Positions 28,032 to 40,099 of a stretch of DNA of 64,000 nucleotides are shown piece by piece (the stretch's first letter is position 1; each line of letters begins with the position of its first letter). Source of the stretch: Paramagnetospirillum magnetotacticum MS-1. GTDB lineage: Bacteria; Pseudomonadota; Alphaproteobacteria; Rhodospirillales; Magnetospirillaceae. Under the pieces are notes generated by a model, which was given only the letters and a program-made list of their open reading frames with translations, ran no database searches and had not been told where the DNA came from. The stretch covers positions 317,501-381,500 of the forward strand of contig NZ_JXSL01000030.1 in assembly GCF_000829825.1 (NCBI RefSeq). The letters are read 5' to 3'. Both the position numbers and the translations under genes were made by a program.

Positions 28032-28520
28032 ATGATCCTGCGTCTGCTTCTGCTCGTCGGAGGGGGGTTCGCCCTTTGGTGGGGCTGGCACTGGTGGCGC
28101 AAGGCCTCTCCCGACAAAGCCCGCAAAGCGCTGATTGCCGCCGTCCTGGCCGCGCTGGTGCTGGGCGGCATTCTTCTGGTTGTGACCGGAAAGCTGGCCG
28201 GACTGGCCGCCATCGCCGCCGGTCTGTCGCCCTGGATCGGCCGGGCATTGCGTCTGCACCAGATGTGGCAGTCGGTAAAACGCATGACCGGCCGCGACGC
28301 CCCTTCGGGGCAAACACCACCCCCGCCGCCGCAGCCTCCCGCCGACACGGCCATGAGCCGCGCCCAGGCCTACGAGGTTCTGGGCATCCCTCCCGGAGCC
28401 AGCCCCGAAGAGATCCAGGAGGCCCATCGCCGCCTGATGCGCAGCGCCCACCCGGATGCGGGCGGCTCCACCTGGATCGCGGCGCGGCTCAATCAGGCCC
28501 GCGACGTTCTGCTGGGTTGA
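28032..28520 (+). CDS. Membrane-anchored J-domain protein
   Basis: 162 residues: N-terminal helix (LRLLLLVGGGFALWWGWHWW) and a second hydrophobic segment (ALIAAVLAALVLGGILLVV, and following LAGLAAIAAGL), a Pro-rich linker (QTPPPPPQPPAD), then a C-terminal J-domain with helix II/III and the diagnostic HPD (RLMRSAHPDAGGS). Topology is that of alphaproteobacterial DnaJ-like/Tim14-type proteins that recruit DnaK to the membrane. Probably co-transcribed with the STAS gene. Confidence 0.88.
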   Translation: MILRLLLLVGGGFALWWGWHWWRKASPDKARKALIAAVLAALVLGGILLVVTGKLAGLAAIAAGLSPWIGRALRLHQMWQSVKRMTGRDAPSGQTPPPPPQPPADTAMSRAQAYEVLGIPPGASPEEIQEAHRRLMRSAHPDAGGSTWIAARLNQARDVLLG

Positions 28521-28633
28521 AAAAAGCGCTCTAACCGTTGCTTCCGTCACGCGGGCATGGCAAAACTGCCGCGGCCATGACGAGGCGCGAATAACGCGCC
28601 GGGTGGTCGAGACAAAGCATTCAGGAGTGTTCG

Positions 28634-29506
28634 ATGACTCGTCGAGTCCGCAAGGCCGTGTTCCCCGTGGGTGGCATGGGCACCCGTTTCCTGCCCGCCA
28701 CCAAGGCGATGCCCAAGGAAATGCTGCCCGTGGTGGACAAGCCGCTGATCCAGTACGCGGTCGAGGAAGCGGCGGCGGCTGGCTGCGAGCATTTCATCTT
28801 CGTTACCGGCCGCGGCAAGAACGCGCTGGAAGACCATTTCGACCATAACCCCGAGTTGGAGCGCATCCTCAAGGATCGCGGCAAGTTCGATCTGGTGGAG
28901 GCGGTGACCTCCTGGATGCCCAAGTCGGGCCAGATCTCCTATACGCGCCAGTCCGAGCCCCTGGGCCTGGGCCACGCTGTGTGGTGCGCCCGCGATCTGG
29001 TGGCCGATGAGCCCTTCGCCGTATTGCTGCCCGATGATCTGATCCTGTCCAAGACCGCCTGCCTGAAGCAAATGGCCGCCGTGCACACCGAAGTGGGTGG
29101 CCATGTGGTCGCCGTCTCCGACGTGCCCCGCGAACACACCAAGCGCTACGGCATTCTGGACGTGGAACACGACAACGGCCGCCTGGCCCGCGCCAAGGGT
29201 CTGGTGGAAAAGCCCGACCCGGAAGTGGCGCCCTCGACGCTGTCCATCATCGGCCGCTATATCCTGCATCCGGCGGTGTTCGATGTGCTGGACAAGAAGG
29301 AGAAAGGCGCTGGTGGCGAAATCCAGCTGACCGACGCCATCAGCCAGACCATCGGCATGGTTCCCTTCCACGGGTTGCGTTTCGAAGGCGCCCGGTTCGA
29401 TTGCGGCGACAAGGTGGGCTGGCTGGAAGCCAATCTGGCCTTCGCCCTGGCCCGCGACGACATGGCCGAGGCCGCCCGCGACCTGATCACCCGTTTTCAC
29501 GGCTAA
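28634..29506 (+). CDS. galU: UTP--glucose-1-phosphate uridylyltransferase
   Basis: Makes UDP-glucose for surface polysaccharide. 290 residues: nucleotide-binding VFPVGGMGTRFLPATKAMPKEMLPVVDKPLIQY (recognised in part, GMGTRFLPATK), uridyl-binding LLPDDLILS, and VEKPDP plus GEIQLTDAI at the active-site floor. Starts 114 bases after the J-domain gene; 13 bases before ugd. First enzyme of the block that leads to UDP-glucuronate. Confidence 0.96.
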   Translation: MTRRVRKAVFPVGGMGTRFLPATKAMPKEMLPVVDKPLIQYAVEEAAAAGCEHFIFVTGRGKNALEDHFDHNPELERILKDRGKFDLVEAVTSWMPKSGQISYTRQSEPLGLGHAVWCARDLVADEPFAVLLPDDLILSKTACLKQMAAVHTEVGGHVVAVSDVPREHTKRYGILDVEHDNGRLARAKGLVEKPDPEVAPSTLSIIGRYILHPAVFDVLDKKEKGAGGEIQLTDAISQTIGMVPFHGLRFEGARFDCGDKVGWLEANLAFALARDDMAEAARDLITRFHG

Positions 29507-29519
29507 GGACGAAAGCGTC

Positions 29520-32580
<3,061 letters not shown>

Positions 32581-32581
32581 C

Positions 32582-33964
32582 ATGACCTCCCACACTTTCC
32601 ACCCCACCATCCTGCGCGAATACGACATCCGCGGCATCGTGGGCGAGACTCTGTTCGCCGCCGATGCCGAAGCCATTGGCAAAGCTTTCGGCACCCGTGT
32701 GCGCAGGAATGGCGGCCATGTGGTGGCGCTGGGCTGGGACGGACGTCTGTCCAGCCCAGAGATGGCCGAGGCGCTGACCAAGGGATTGATGGCGGCGGGC
32801 TGCACGGTGCGGCGCATCGGGCGTGGCCCCACCCCCATGCTGTACTTCGCCGCCAAGGTGAGGGAGGCCGATGGCGGCATCATGGTGACGGGCAGCCACA
32901 ATCCGCCCAACCATAACGGCTTCAAGATGGTTCTGGCGGGCAAGCCTTTCTTCGGCCCCGACATCTTGTCCCTGGGCGCCATCGCCAGCGCCGGAGACTT
33001 TGCGGCGGGCGAAGGCAAGGCCATCGAGGATTCGGTGTTCGAGGAATATGTTTCCCGCCTGGCCCAGGACTATGATGGCCTGCGTGATTTACGCGTGGTC
33101 TGGGATTGCGGCAACGGCGCCACCGGCGAAGTGCTGCACGCCCTGGTCAAGCGCCTGCCCGGCACCCATACCGTGCTGTTCGGCGAGATCGACGGCCACT
33201 TCCCCAATCACCATCCCGACCCCACCGAGCCCCATAATCTGGTGGCGCTGCAAGACAAGGTGCTGACCGAATCCGCCCATTTGGGGCTAGCCTTCGACGG
33301 CGACGGCGACCGCATCGGCGTGGTGGACGCGGAAGGCCGCATCCTCTATGGCGATCAGATCCTGGTGATCCTGGCCGAGGATGTGCTGAAGGCCCTGCCG
33401 GGCGCCACCATCATCGCCGATGTCAAGGCGTCCAAGGTGTTCTTCGACGAGGTGCGGCGCATGGGCGGCAATGCCGTCATGGGCCGCACCGGCCATTCCC
33501 TGATCAAGACCCAAATGGCCGAGACCGGCGCGCCCCTGGCGGGCGAGATGAGCGGCCATATCTTTTTCGCCGACCGCTATTACGGCTTCGACGATGCCCT
33601 TTACGCCGCCATTCGCCTGCTGGGCATCGTGGCGCGTTGGGACCACATGACCATCGGCCAGCGCCGCGACAAACTTCCCCACATGGTCAACACCCCGGAA
33701 CTGCGCTTCGACTGCCCGGAGGAGCGCAAATTCGCCGTGGTCGCCGAGGTCAAGGCAAGGTTGGAGGCCGAGGGCGCCACCTTCTCGGCCATCGACGGCG
33801 TGCGGGTGGACACCAAGGACGGCTGGTGGCTGTTGCGCGCCTCAAACACCCAGGCCGTTCTGGTGGCCCGCTGCGAGGCGTCCAGCCCCGAGGGCCTCAA
33901 GTCGCTGCGCCAGACCCTGGCCGACCAGCTTTCCGCCAGCGGGGTGAGTCTCGGTCATTACTGA
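32582..33964 (+). CDS. Phosphomannomutase/phosphoglucomutase
   Basis: 460-residue member of the bifunctional PMM/PGM subfamily (AlgC/ManB/ExoC-like), acting on mannose and glucose phosphates. N-terminal LREYDIRGIVGETL, phospho-Ser in VTGSHNPPNHNGFK, metal loop FDGDGDRIGVVD, GEMSGHIFF sugar loop, and RASNTQAVLVARCE. Paired one base after pgm, so two different phosphohexomutases are translated from one mRNA. Confidence 0.93.
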   Translation: MTSHTFHPTILREYDIRGIVGETLFAADAEAIGKAFGTRVRRNGGHVVALGWDGRLSSPEMAEALTKGLMAAGCTVRRIGRGPTPMLYFAAKVREADGGIMVTGSHNPPNHNGFKMVLAGKPFFGPDILSLGAIASAGDFAAGEGKAIEDSVFEEYVSRLAQDYDGLRDLRVVWDCGNGATGEVLHALVKRLPGTHTVLFGEIDGHFPNHHPDPTEPHNLVALQDKVLTESAHLGLAFDGDGDRIGVVDAEGRILYGDQILVILAEDVLKALPGATIIADVKASKVFFDEVRRMGGNAVMGRTGHSLIKTQMAETGAPLAGEMSGHIFFADRYYGFDDALYAAIRLLGIVARWDHMTIGQRRDKLPHMVNTPELRFDCPEERKFAVVAEVKARLEAEGATFSAIDGVRVDTKDGWWLLRASNTQAVLVARCEASSPEGLKSLRQTLADQLSASGVSLGHY

Positions 33965-34081
33965 TGGTGGCTTGAATTTCTTCGAATCCGGCTCCAGACT
34001 GTTCTCATTCGAAGGTAGGGGGTCTGTGACCGGTCACCCCACTGCAATAGTCAATATCCAAACGACGAAGGGGGACCAGCT

Positions 34082-34513
34082 ATGTCCGTCGAATCCATTC
34101 TGAAGACCAAGGGCAGCGTCGTCTTCACCATCCGCCCCGAGCATTCGGTGGCCGACGCCGCCGCGCTGCTGACCAACAAGAAGGTCGGTGTGGCCGTGGT
34201 CTGCGACGCCAAGGGCAAGCTGCAGGGCGTGCTGTCCGAGCGCGACATCGTCAAGGGCCTGGCCCAGTACGGCAAGGCCGCCCTGGAAATGCCGGTGCGC
34301 AACGTCATGTCCAGCCCGGTGGTCACCTGCACCCCCGGCGACAGTGTCAAGACCATCATGGGCGTGATGACCGAACGCCGCATCCGTCACCTGCCGGTGC
34401 TGGAAAAGGACGAACTGATCGGTATCGTCTCTATCGGCGACGCGGTCAATTTCCGCCTGACCGAAGCCCAGATGGAAATGAACGTACTGCGCGACGTCGC
34501 CGCCACGCGGTAA
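34082..34513 (+). CDS. CBS-domain pair protein
   Basis: 143 residues made of two CBS motifs (about 10-62 and 76-128), e.g. VAVVCDAKGKLQGVLSERDIV and RRIRHLPVLEKDELIGIVSIGDAV. Such stand-alone pairs bind adenosine nucleotides and act as energy or redox sensors. Partner unknown. Own promoter and strong terminator. Confidence 0.92.
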   Translation: MSVESILKTKGSVVFTIRPEHSVADAAALLTNKKVGVAVVCDAKGKLQGVLSERDIVKGLAQYGKAALEMPVRNVMSSPVVTCTPGDSVKTIMGVMTERRIRHLPVLEKDELIGIVSIGDAVNFRLTEAQMEMNVLRDVAATR

Positions 34514-34525
34514 GAAATTCCCTGA

Positions 34526-34567
34526 ACACCCCCGGAAACTCAGGTTTCCGGGGGTGTTTGCTTTTTT
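34526..34567 (+). terminator. Terminator of the CBS gene
   Basis: Perfect 14-bp stem ACACCCCCGGAAAC / GTTTCCGGGGGTGT with TCAG loop, followed by TTGCTTTTTT. Confidence 0.93.
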
Positions 34568-34590
34568 GCATCCCCCCCATGCACGACAGT

Positions 34591-34663
34591 TATGTTGCAG
34601 TGCAAAATTTATGTTGCGCTGCGGCATGGGTCTGTTAGATTGGCGTCATGTTGCAGCGCACAA
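34591..34663 (+). promoter_or_regulatory. Cluster of three TTGC-type operators before phasin gene
   Basis: TATG-TTGC-AGT-GCAA (34591-34605, perfect palindrome), TATG-TTGC-GCT-GCGG (34610-34624) and CATG-TTGC-AGC-GCAC (34647-34661). The same motif stands before the second phasin (59743). PhaR repressors of PHB-producing alphaproteobacteria bind TGC-rich sites of this kind, so these are candidate PhaR operators. Confidence 0.6.
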
Positions 34664-34693
34664 CGCGCCTCACCTCTGATAAGGATCACGCAC

Positions 34694-35044
34694 ATGACTT
34701 TCAAGATCGACGGTTTCGAGAAGTTCGTCTCCCTGGGCAAGGACAATGCCGACGCTTTCGCCAAGTCGGGCGCCGCCACCGTCAAGGCCTTCGAAGAGAT
34801 CGCCAAGGCTCAGCAGGCCCTGATCGCCGAGAACGTCAAGAAGGCTGACGCCGCCGTCAAGGCGCTGTTCTCCGTGAAGAGCCCGGCCGAGTTCGCCGAC
34901 CTGCAGGGCAAGCTGGCCCGCGAGTCCATCGAGAGCGCCATCGCCGACGGCCGCAAGCTGGCCGAGCTGTCGACCTCTGCTCTCACCGCCGCCGTCGAGC
35001 CGATCCAGGCCCGTTTCGCCGCGCTGACCAAGGTTGCCGCTTAA
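34694..35044 (+). CDS. Phasin family protein
   Basis: Small amphipathic protein coating polyhydroxybutyrate granules. 116 residues beginning MTFKIDGFEKFVSLGKDNAD; the whole is helical and Ala-rich with the phasin_2 pattern (ATVKAFEEIAKAQQALIAEN, VKSPAEFADLQGKLARESIE, and AVEPIQARFAAL). Start at 34694; the frame extends upstream through the operators but that part is not conserved-like. A second, different phasin is at 59280. Confidence 0.9.
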   Translation: MTFKIDGFEKFVSLGKDNADAFAKSGAATVKAFEEIAKAQQALIAENVKKADAAVKALFSVKSPAEFADLQGKLARESIESAIADGRKLAELSTSALTAAVEPIQARFAALTKVAA

Positions 35045-35057
35045 TCCGATCCCTTAA

Positions 35058-35220
35058 GGGTCCGTCAAGGTTCCTCCCACCTTTCGACGGACCTGGATCG
35101 GATAAGACCCCGCCGCCGCCCTTTTGAATGTCCGGGGCTCTCCCCCCCATCCCGCTGCTTCCGGACATTGGCGACGACGGATACAAGCCCCGGCCTCCCT
35201 CCCAAGGCCGGGGCTTTTTC
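35058..35220 (+). terminator. Two hairpins downstream of phasin
   Basis: First, GGTCCGTC/GACGGACC with a long loop (about 35058-35093). Second, a strong terminator AAGCCCCGGCCT / AGGCCGGGGCTT plus TTTC (35185-35220). The interval between the phasin and moxR (35045-35297) has no convincing gene. Confidence 0.75.
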
Positions 35221-35297
35221 TTTGCCCATTTCAAATCCGCATTCCTTGACCGAATTGAGCAAGGCACCTACCTTTCCCATGGAGAAGGAGTGAGTCC

Positions 35298-36143
35298 ATG
35301 TCGTTCAAGGGTACCGATAGCTATGTGGCGACCGAAGACCTGCTGGTCGCCGTCAATGCCGCGCTCAAACTCGAACGCCCCCTGCTGATCAAGGGCGAGC
35401 CGGGAACCGGTAAGACCGTTCTGGCCGCCGAGGTGGCCAAGGCGCTGGGCCGTCCTTTGCTGCAATGGCATGTCAAGTCCACCACCAAGGCGCAGCAAGG
35501 CCTTTATGAATACGACGCGGTGGCGCGCCTGCGCGATTCCCAACTGGGTGACGCCCGCGTCCACGATATCTCCAACTACATCGTCAAGGGCAAGCTATGG
35601 GAGGCCTTCGACGCGCCCGCCCCGCCGGTCCTGCTCATCGACGAGATCGACAAGGCCGATATCGAGTTCCCCAACGACCTGCTGCTGGAACTGGACCGCA
35701 TGGAGTTCCATGTCTATGAGACCAAGCAGGTGGTCAAGGCGGCGCAGCGTCCCATGGTGATCATCACGTCCAACAACGAGAAGGAACTGCCCGACGCCTT
35801 CCTGCGCCGCTGTTTCTTCCACTACATCCGCTTTCCCGACCGCGAGACCATGGAGCGCATCGTCGCCGTGCACTATCCCGGCATCAAACCGGCCCTGCTG
35901 CACGAGGCGCTGACCGTGTTCTTCGACATCCGCGAGGTGGCGGGGCTGAAGAAGAAGCCGTCCACGTCGGAATTGCTGGACTGGATCAAGCTGCTTTTGT
36001 CCGAGGATCTGTCGCCCGACGATCTGCGCGCCAAGGACAAGAGCACCCTGATCCCCAAGCTGCACGGCGCCCTGCTGAAGAACGAGCAGGATGTGCACCT
36101 GTTCGAGCGGCTGGCCTTTCTCAGCCGGCGGGAGGGACGCTGA
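35298..36143 (+). CDS. MoxR-family AAA+ ATPase
   Basis: Chaperone-like ATPase that works with von Willebrand A (VWA) proteins in maturation or insertion of metal centres. 281 residues: Walker A GEPGTGKT (33-40), Walker B VLLIDEIDKAD, sensor 1 MVIITSNNEKELPDAFLRRC with arginine finger. First gene of moxR-hemerythrin-VWA; its stop overlaps the hemerythrin start by one base (TGATG). Confidence 0.93.
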   Translation: MSFKGTDSYVATEDLLVAVNAALKLERPLLIKGEPGTGKTVLAAEVAKALGRPLLQWHVKSTTKAQQGLYEYDAVARLRDSQLGDARVHDISNYIVKGKLWEAFDAPAPPVLLIDEIDKADIEFPNDLLLELDRMEFHVYETKQVVKAAQRPMVIITSNNEKELPDAFLRRCFFHYIRFPDRETMERIVAVHYPGIKPALLHEALTVFFDIREVAGLKKKPSTSELLDWIKLLLSEDLSPDDLRAKDKSTLIPKLHGALLKNEQDVHLFERLAFLSRREGR

Positions 36144-36532
36144 TGGCCGTCATCGCCTGGACCGAGGCCATGAGCGTGGATGACGCCGCCCTCGACAAGG
36201 ATCACCAGAAGCTGATTCGCATGATCAACGATCTGGATCAGGCCGCCCCCGATTTCATGGAACTGTTCAACGCCGTCCTCGACTACACCACCGGGCATTT
36301 CGAGCGCGAGGAAACCCATCTGGACGCCATCGGCTTTCCTGGCCTGGACGCCCATCGCGTCCAGCACGACGACTTCGCCGATCAGGTGGCCGACATGCTG
36401 CGCCAATACCGCGACAGCCCCTTCGACGCGGGCGACACCCGACTGAAGGACTTTCTGTGGACCTGGCTGAAAGGCCATATCCTGATCGAGGACCAGCGCT
36501 ATGCCGCCTGGGCCCGGGCCAAGGGCGGCTGA
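36143..36532 (+). CDS. Bacteriohemerythrin
   Basis: Di-iron O2-binding four-helix protein. 129 residues with all seven ligands in the usual spacing: His21 (LDKDHQ), His52 and Glu56 (TGHFEREE), His71 and His75 (AHRVQH), His112 and Asp117 (GHILIED). Wedged between moxR and the VWA gene, overlapping the former by one base and ending 8 bases before the latter. The placement suggests O2 or iron sensing, or iron supply to the MoxR-VWA system; inferred from context only. Confidence 0.94.
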   Translation: MAVIAWTEAMSVDDAALDKDHQKLIRMINDLDQAAPDFMELFNAVLDYTTGHFEREETHLDAIGFPGLDAHRVQHDDFADQVADMLRQYRDSPFDAGDTRLKDFLWTWLKGHILIEDQRYAAWARAKGG

Positions 36533-36540
36533 GCCCCACC

Positions 36541-37746
36541 ATGTTCCTCACCCTCTTCCTCGAGCTGCGCGACGCCAAGGTGCCGGTCACCTTGAAGGAG
36601 TACCTTACCCTGCTCGAAGCGCTGGCCGAGGGCGTGGCCGAGATGAGCGTCGATACCTTCTACTACTTGTCGCGCTCATGCCTGGTGAAGGACGAGCGTA
36701 ATCTGGACAAGTTCGACCGGGTGTTCGGCCGGGTGTTCAACGGCGTGGTGGGAGAGAGCGATGAACTGGCCGCCGCGCTCAAAGCCGCCATCCCCGAGGA
36801 ATGGCTGCGAAAGCTGGCGGAAAAGCACCTGACGCCGGAAGAGATGGAACAGGTCAAGTCGGCGGGCGGCTTCGAAAAGCTGATGGAGACCCTGAAAAAA
36901 CGCCTGGAGGAACAGAAGGAACGCCATCAGGGCGGCTCCAAATGGATCGGAACGGCGGGAACCTCCCCCTTCGGCGCCTATGGCTACAACCCGGAAGGCG
37001 TGCGCATCGGCCAGCATGAATCGCGGCACCGCCGCGCGGTCAAGGTGTGGGACGAGCGCACTTACAAGAATCTCGACGACGGCATCGAACTGGGCACGCG
37101 GAACTTCCGCATGGCGTTGCGTCGGCTTCGCCGCTTCGCCCGCGAAGGCGCCGCCACCGAACTGGACCTGCCCGGCACCATCACCTCGACGGCGCGGGCG
37201 GGCGGCTGGCTTGATCTTCAGATGCGGCCAGAGCGCCACAACAAGATCAAGGTCCTGCTGCTGCTCGATATCGGCGGCTCCATGGACGAGCATGTGCGCA
37301 TCTGCGAGGAACTGTTTTCGGCGGTGCGCTCCGAGTTCAAGCATCTCGAACACTTCTATTTCCACAACTGCCCCTATTCCGGCCTGTGGAAGGACAATCG
37401 CCGCCGCCACCAGGATGTCACCAATACCCTGGACGTCATCCACACCTACCCGTCCGATTACAAGCTGATCTTCGTGGGCGACGCCGCCATGAGCCCCTAC
37501 GAGATCACCATGCCGGGCGGCGCGGTGGAGGAATGGAACGAAGAACCTGGCCATGTCTGGATGCGCCGCCTGCTGGACCAGTGGCCCAGCGCCGTCTGGC
37601 TCAATCCCGCGCCCCAGGCCCGCTGGCACTGGACCCATTCCACCCAGCTTATCGGCCAACTGATGGGGGGGCGCATGCATCCGCTGACCTTGGAAGGCAT
37701 CGACGGCGCCATGCGGGATCTGAACCGCAATTCCATCCGGGTCTGA
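36541..37746 (+). CDS. CoxE-like VWA-domain protein
   Basis: 401 residues: N-terminal MFLTLFLELRDAKVPVTLKEYL helical part, a charged central helix (METLKKRLEEQKERH), and a C-terminal VWA domain with MIDAS-like DIGGSMDEHV (DxGxS rather than DxSxS) and VGDAAMSPYEI. This is the usual partner of MoxR-type ATPases (CoxD-CoxE, NorQ-NorD, GvpN-like pairs). The start follows the conserved N-terminus. The target complex is not encoded here. Confidence 0.9.
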   Translation: MFLTLFLELRDAKVPVTLKEYLTLLEALAEGVAEMSVDTFYYLSRSCLVKDERNLDKFDRVFGRVFNGVVGESDELAAALKAAIPEEWLRKLAEKHLTPEEMEQVKSAGGFEKLMETLKKRLEEQKERHQGGSKWIGTAGTSPFGAYGYNPEGVRIGQHESRHRRAVKVWDERTYKNLDDGIELGTRNFRMALRRLRRFAREGAATELDLPGTITSTARAGGWLDLQMRPERHNKIKVLLLLDIGGSMDEHVRICEELFSAVRSEFKHLEHFYFHNCPYSGLWKDNRRRHQDVTNTLDVIHTYPSDYKLIFVGDAAMSPYEITMPGGAVEEWNEEPGHVWMRRLLDQWPSAVWLNPAPQARWHWTHSTQLIGQLMGGRMHPLTLEGIDGAMRDLNRNSIRV

Positions 37747-37894
37747 CGGTCGCCCAGCGGAGACAACCATGAACCGGACGATCCTGCGTCATTTTTAACG
37801 CCCGATGGTCTAATGACGGATAGCCGATATTGGTCTGCGGCAGTCATGTGCTAGCCTGCACCCGCTGACTGTTCTATGGGGAGAATGGGACCGG

Positions 37895-40099
37895 ATGGCC
37901 GACGGGGGTAAGCGAACCCTGACATGGCTGGGGGGAGCGCGCGGCCACCTCTTCCAGGTGGTGGTGTTGGGTCTTGTTCCCGCCATCTTTCTCGGCACAT
38001 TGGCGATCATCACCCAACTGGTCGAAACCCTGACCCTGCAAGCGGCTGGCGCCCAGGTGGAAGCCCTGGCGCGCATGGCCGCCGCCATCCATAACCGCGG
38101 CCTGGAAAGCTCGCGCGAGGCACTGGCCGCCCTGGCCACCGACCCCGAAGACGACGAATGCGGCAGCCACTACCGCCATTTCCTGCTGGCCGTCGAAGGC
38201 CATGAAGGATTTCTGCGCACGGACGCCTCGGGAAAGGTGGGGTGCAGCATTTCCCAGGGAACCGACATCACCTGGCTGGCCAAGGGTCCCCATATCGGCG
38301 GCAGCCTGGAAAGCGGAGGCTTCGCCACCGCGCCCTATGTCCTGCTCAAGGAGGGACGCGCCGCCCTGCCCATGGCCTATCCCATCTTGGACTGGATGGG
38401 CTCGCCGCGCGGCGTGATCGCCACCGCGCGTTCGCTCGATCACCTGGCCCGGGCGGTGGCGCCGCCCGTCCTGCCCGAAGGCGCCCGCCTGTTGGTCCTG
38501 AAATCCGACGGCACCGTCCTGGCGCGGGTGCCGCCCTTGCCCGAGCCCGGCCCCACCGTGACCCCCGTTCCCGAATTGCGCGAAGCGGCCGCCAGGGGCA
38601 CCGCCGGGTCCTTTACCGCCACCTCCATCACCGGCGAAACATCGGTCTTCGGCATCGCGCCGTTGGGCCGCATGGCGCCCGAGACCATTGTGGCAGTTAC
38701 CGTGCCGGTGGATATGCTGGGCGGGCCGGAACGCCAGTTCCTGCGCATGGCCATCATGGCTTTCGGCATCGCCGGATCGGGTGTGGTGCTGCTGCTGTGG
38801 TATTCCAGCCGGCGGCTCTTGTTCCTGCCGCTGGGCCGCCTGGCCGACGCCATGCGCCGGGTGCGGGCTGGCGACATGAGTGCGCAGGCCGGTGGCGGGA
38901 TCGGCGAAGTGGGCGAGATGGGCGACACCTTCGACACCATGGTCGGCGCGTTGAACGAACGCGAGGCCCGGTTGGCCGATAGCGAGGACCGCTTCCGCGC
39001 CACCTTTGATCAGGCGGCAGTGGGGATGAGCCATTCCACCCCCGACCGGCGTTTCATCCGCATGAACCGCCGTTTCGCCTCCATGCTGGGCTATGAGCCC
39101 GAGGAACTGATCGGCCGCTCCACCCTCAGCATCACCCATCCCGAGGACCGCATCCTGGCGACCGATGAAATCGCCGCCATGATCCGCGGAGACATTCAGA
39201 GCTTCGCCACGGAAAAGCGCTATATCCGCAAGGATGGCTCTATCGCCTGGGTCAATCTGACTCTGTCGGCTCTGCGCCGCGACGGGCGGGTGGAATATCT
39301 GATCGGCGTGACCGAGGATATCGAGCGGCGTAAACAGGCCGAGGTCCAGCTCCTGGCCGCCAAGGAACAGGCGGAAAGCGCCAGCCGCGCCAAAAGCGAT
39401 TTCCTGGCCGGGATGAGCCATGAACTGCGTACCCCGCTCAACGCCATTATCGGTTTTGCCGAAACCATGTATTCCCAGGTTTTGGGACCCATCCCCGAGC
39501 GATACCGCGAATATGCCGGCGATATCGCGGCGTCCGGGCGCCATCTGTTGGGCATCATCACCGACATCCTGGATCTGGCCAAGATCGAGGCGGGACGGAT
39601 GGAACTTGACGAAAATCCCGTGGAAATCGCGCCCGTGGTCGAGGCCGCCATCCGCCTTCTGCGTGATCGCGGCACGGCCGCCCGTCTGGACCTGCACAGC
39701 GATATTCCCGCCAGCCTACCCCGGATTCTGGCCGATGAGCGGCGCATCCGCCAGGTGGTGATCAATCTGCTGGCCAATGCGGTAAAATTCACCCCCCATG
39801 GGGGATCGGTGAGCGTATCCGCCAATCTCACCACCGATGGCGGCCTGGCGCTTCACGTTTCCGACACTGGAATCGGCATGACCGACGAGGAGATGAGTCA
39901 GGCCGTGGAACCCTTCGTCCAGGTGGACGCCCGCATCGCGCGGCGCCACGAGGGCACCGGCCTGGGACTGCCCATGGTGGCCGCCATCATGGAAATGCAC
40001 CGCGGCACCATCGCCATCGCCAGCCGCCCCAACCAAGGCACCACGGTCACAGTGACCTTCCCCCGCGATCGGGTGCTTAGCGCCGATCCGGCCGGGTGA
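37895..40099 (+). CDS. Membrane PAS-containing sensor histidine kinase
   Basis: 734 residues: membrane helix at about 20-42, a periplasmic region to about 283, second helix (IMAFGIAGSGVVLLLWYSS), HAMP (RRLLFLPLGRLADAMRRV), PAS with PAC (FRATFDQAAVGMSHSTPDRR to EYLIGVTEDIERRKQ), then HisKA H-box SDFLAGMSHELRTPLNAIIGFAE and HATPase N/G boxes (NLLANAVKFTP, DTGIGM, GTGLGLPM). No receiver domain, and no partner regulator adjacent. Its 3' end overlaps the convergent hydrolase gene by 23 bases. Confidence 0.92.
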   Translation: MADGGKRTLTWLGGARGHLFQVVVLGLVPAIFLGTLAIITQLVETLTLQAAGAQVEALARMAAAIHNRGLESSREALAALATDPEDDECGSHYRHFLLAVEGHEGFLRTDASGKVGCSISQGTDITWLAKGPHIGGSLESGGFATAPYVLLKEGRAALPMAYPILDWMGSPRGVIATARSLDHLARAVAPPVLPEGARLLVLKSDGTVLARVPPLPEPGPTVTPVPELREAAARGTAGSFTATSITGETSVFGIAPLGRMAPETIVAVTVPVDMLGGPERQFLRMAIMAFGIAGSGVVLLLWYSSRRLLFLPLGRLADAMRRVRAGDMSAQAGGGIGEVGEMGDTFDTMVGALNEREARLADSEDRFRATFDQAAVGMSHSTPDRRFIRMNRRFASMLGYEPEELIGRSTLSITHPEDRILATDEIAAMIRGDIQSFATEKRYIRKDGSIAWVNLTLSALRRDGRVEYLIGVTEDIERRKQAEVQLLAAKEQAESASRAKSDFLAGMSHELRTPLNAIIGFAETMYSQVLGPIPERYREYAGDIAASGRHLLGIITDILDLAKIEAGRMELDENPVEIAPVVEAAIRLLRDRGTAARLDLHSDIPASLPRILADERRIRQVVINLLANAVKFTPHGGSVSVSANLTTDGGLALHVSDTGIGMTDEEMSQAVEPFVQVDARIARRHEGTGLGLPMVAAIMEMHRGTIAIASRPNQGTTVTVTFPRDRVLSADPAG

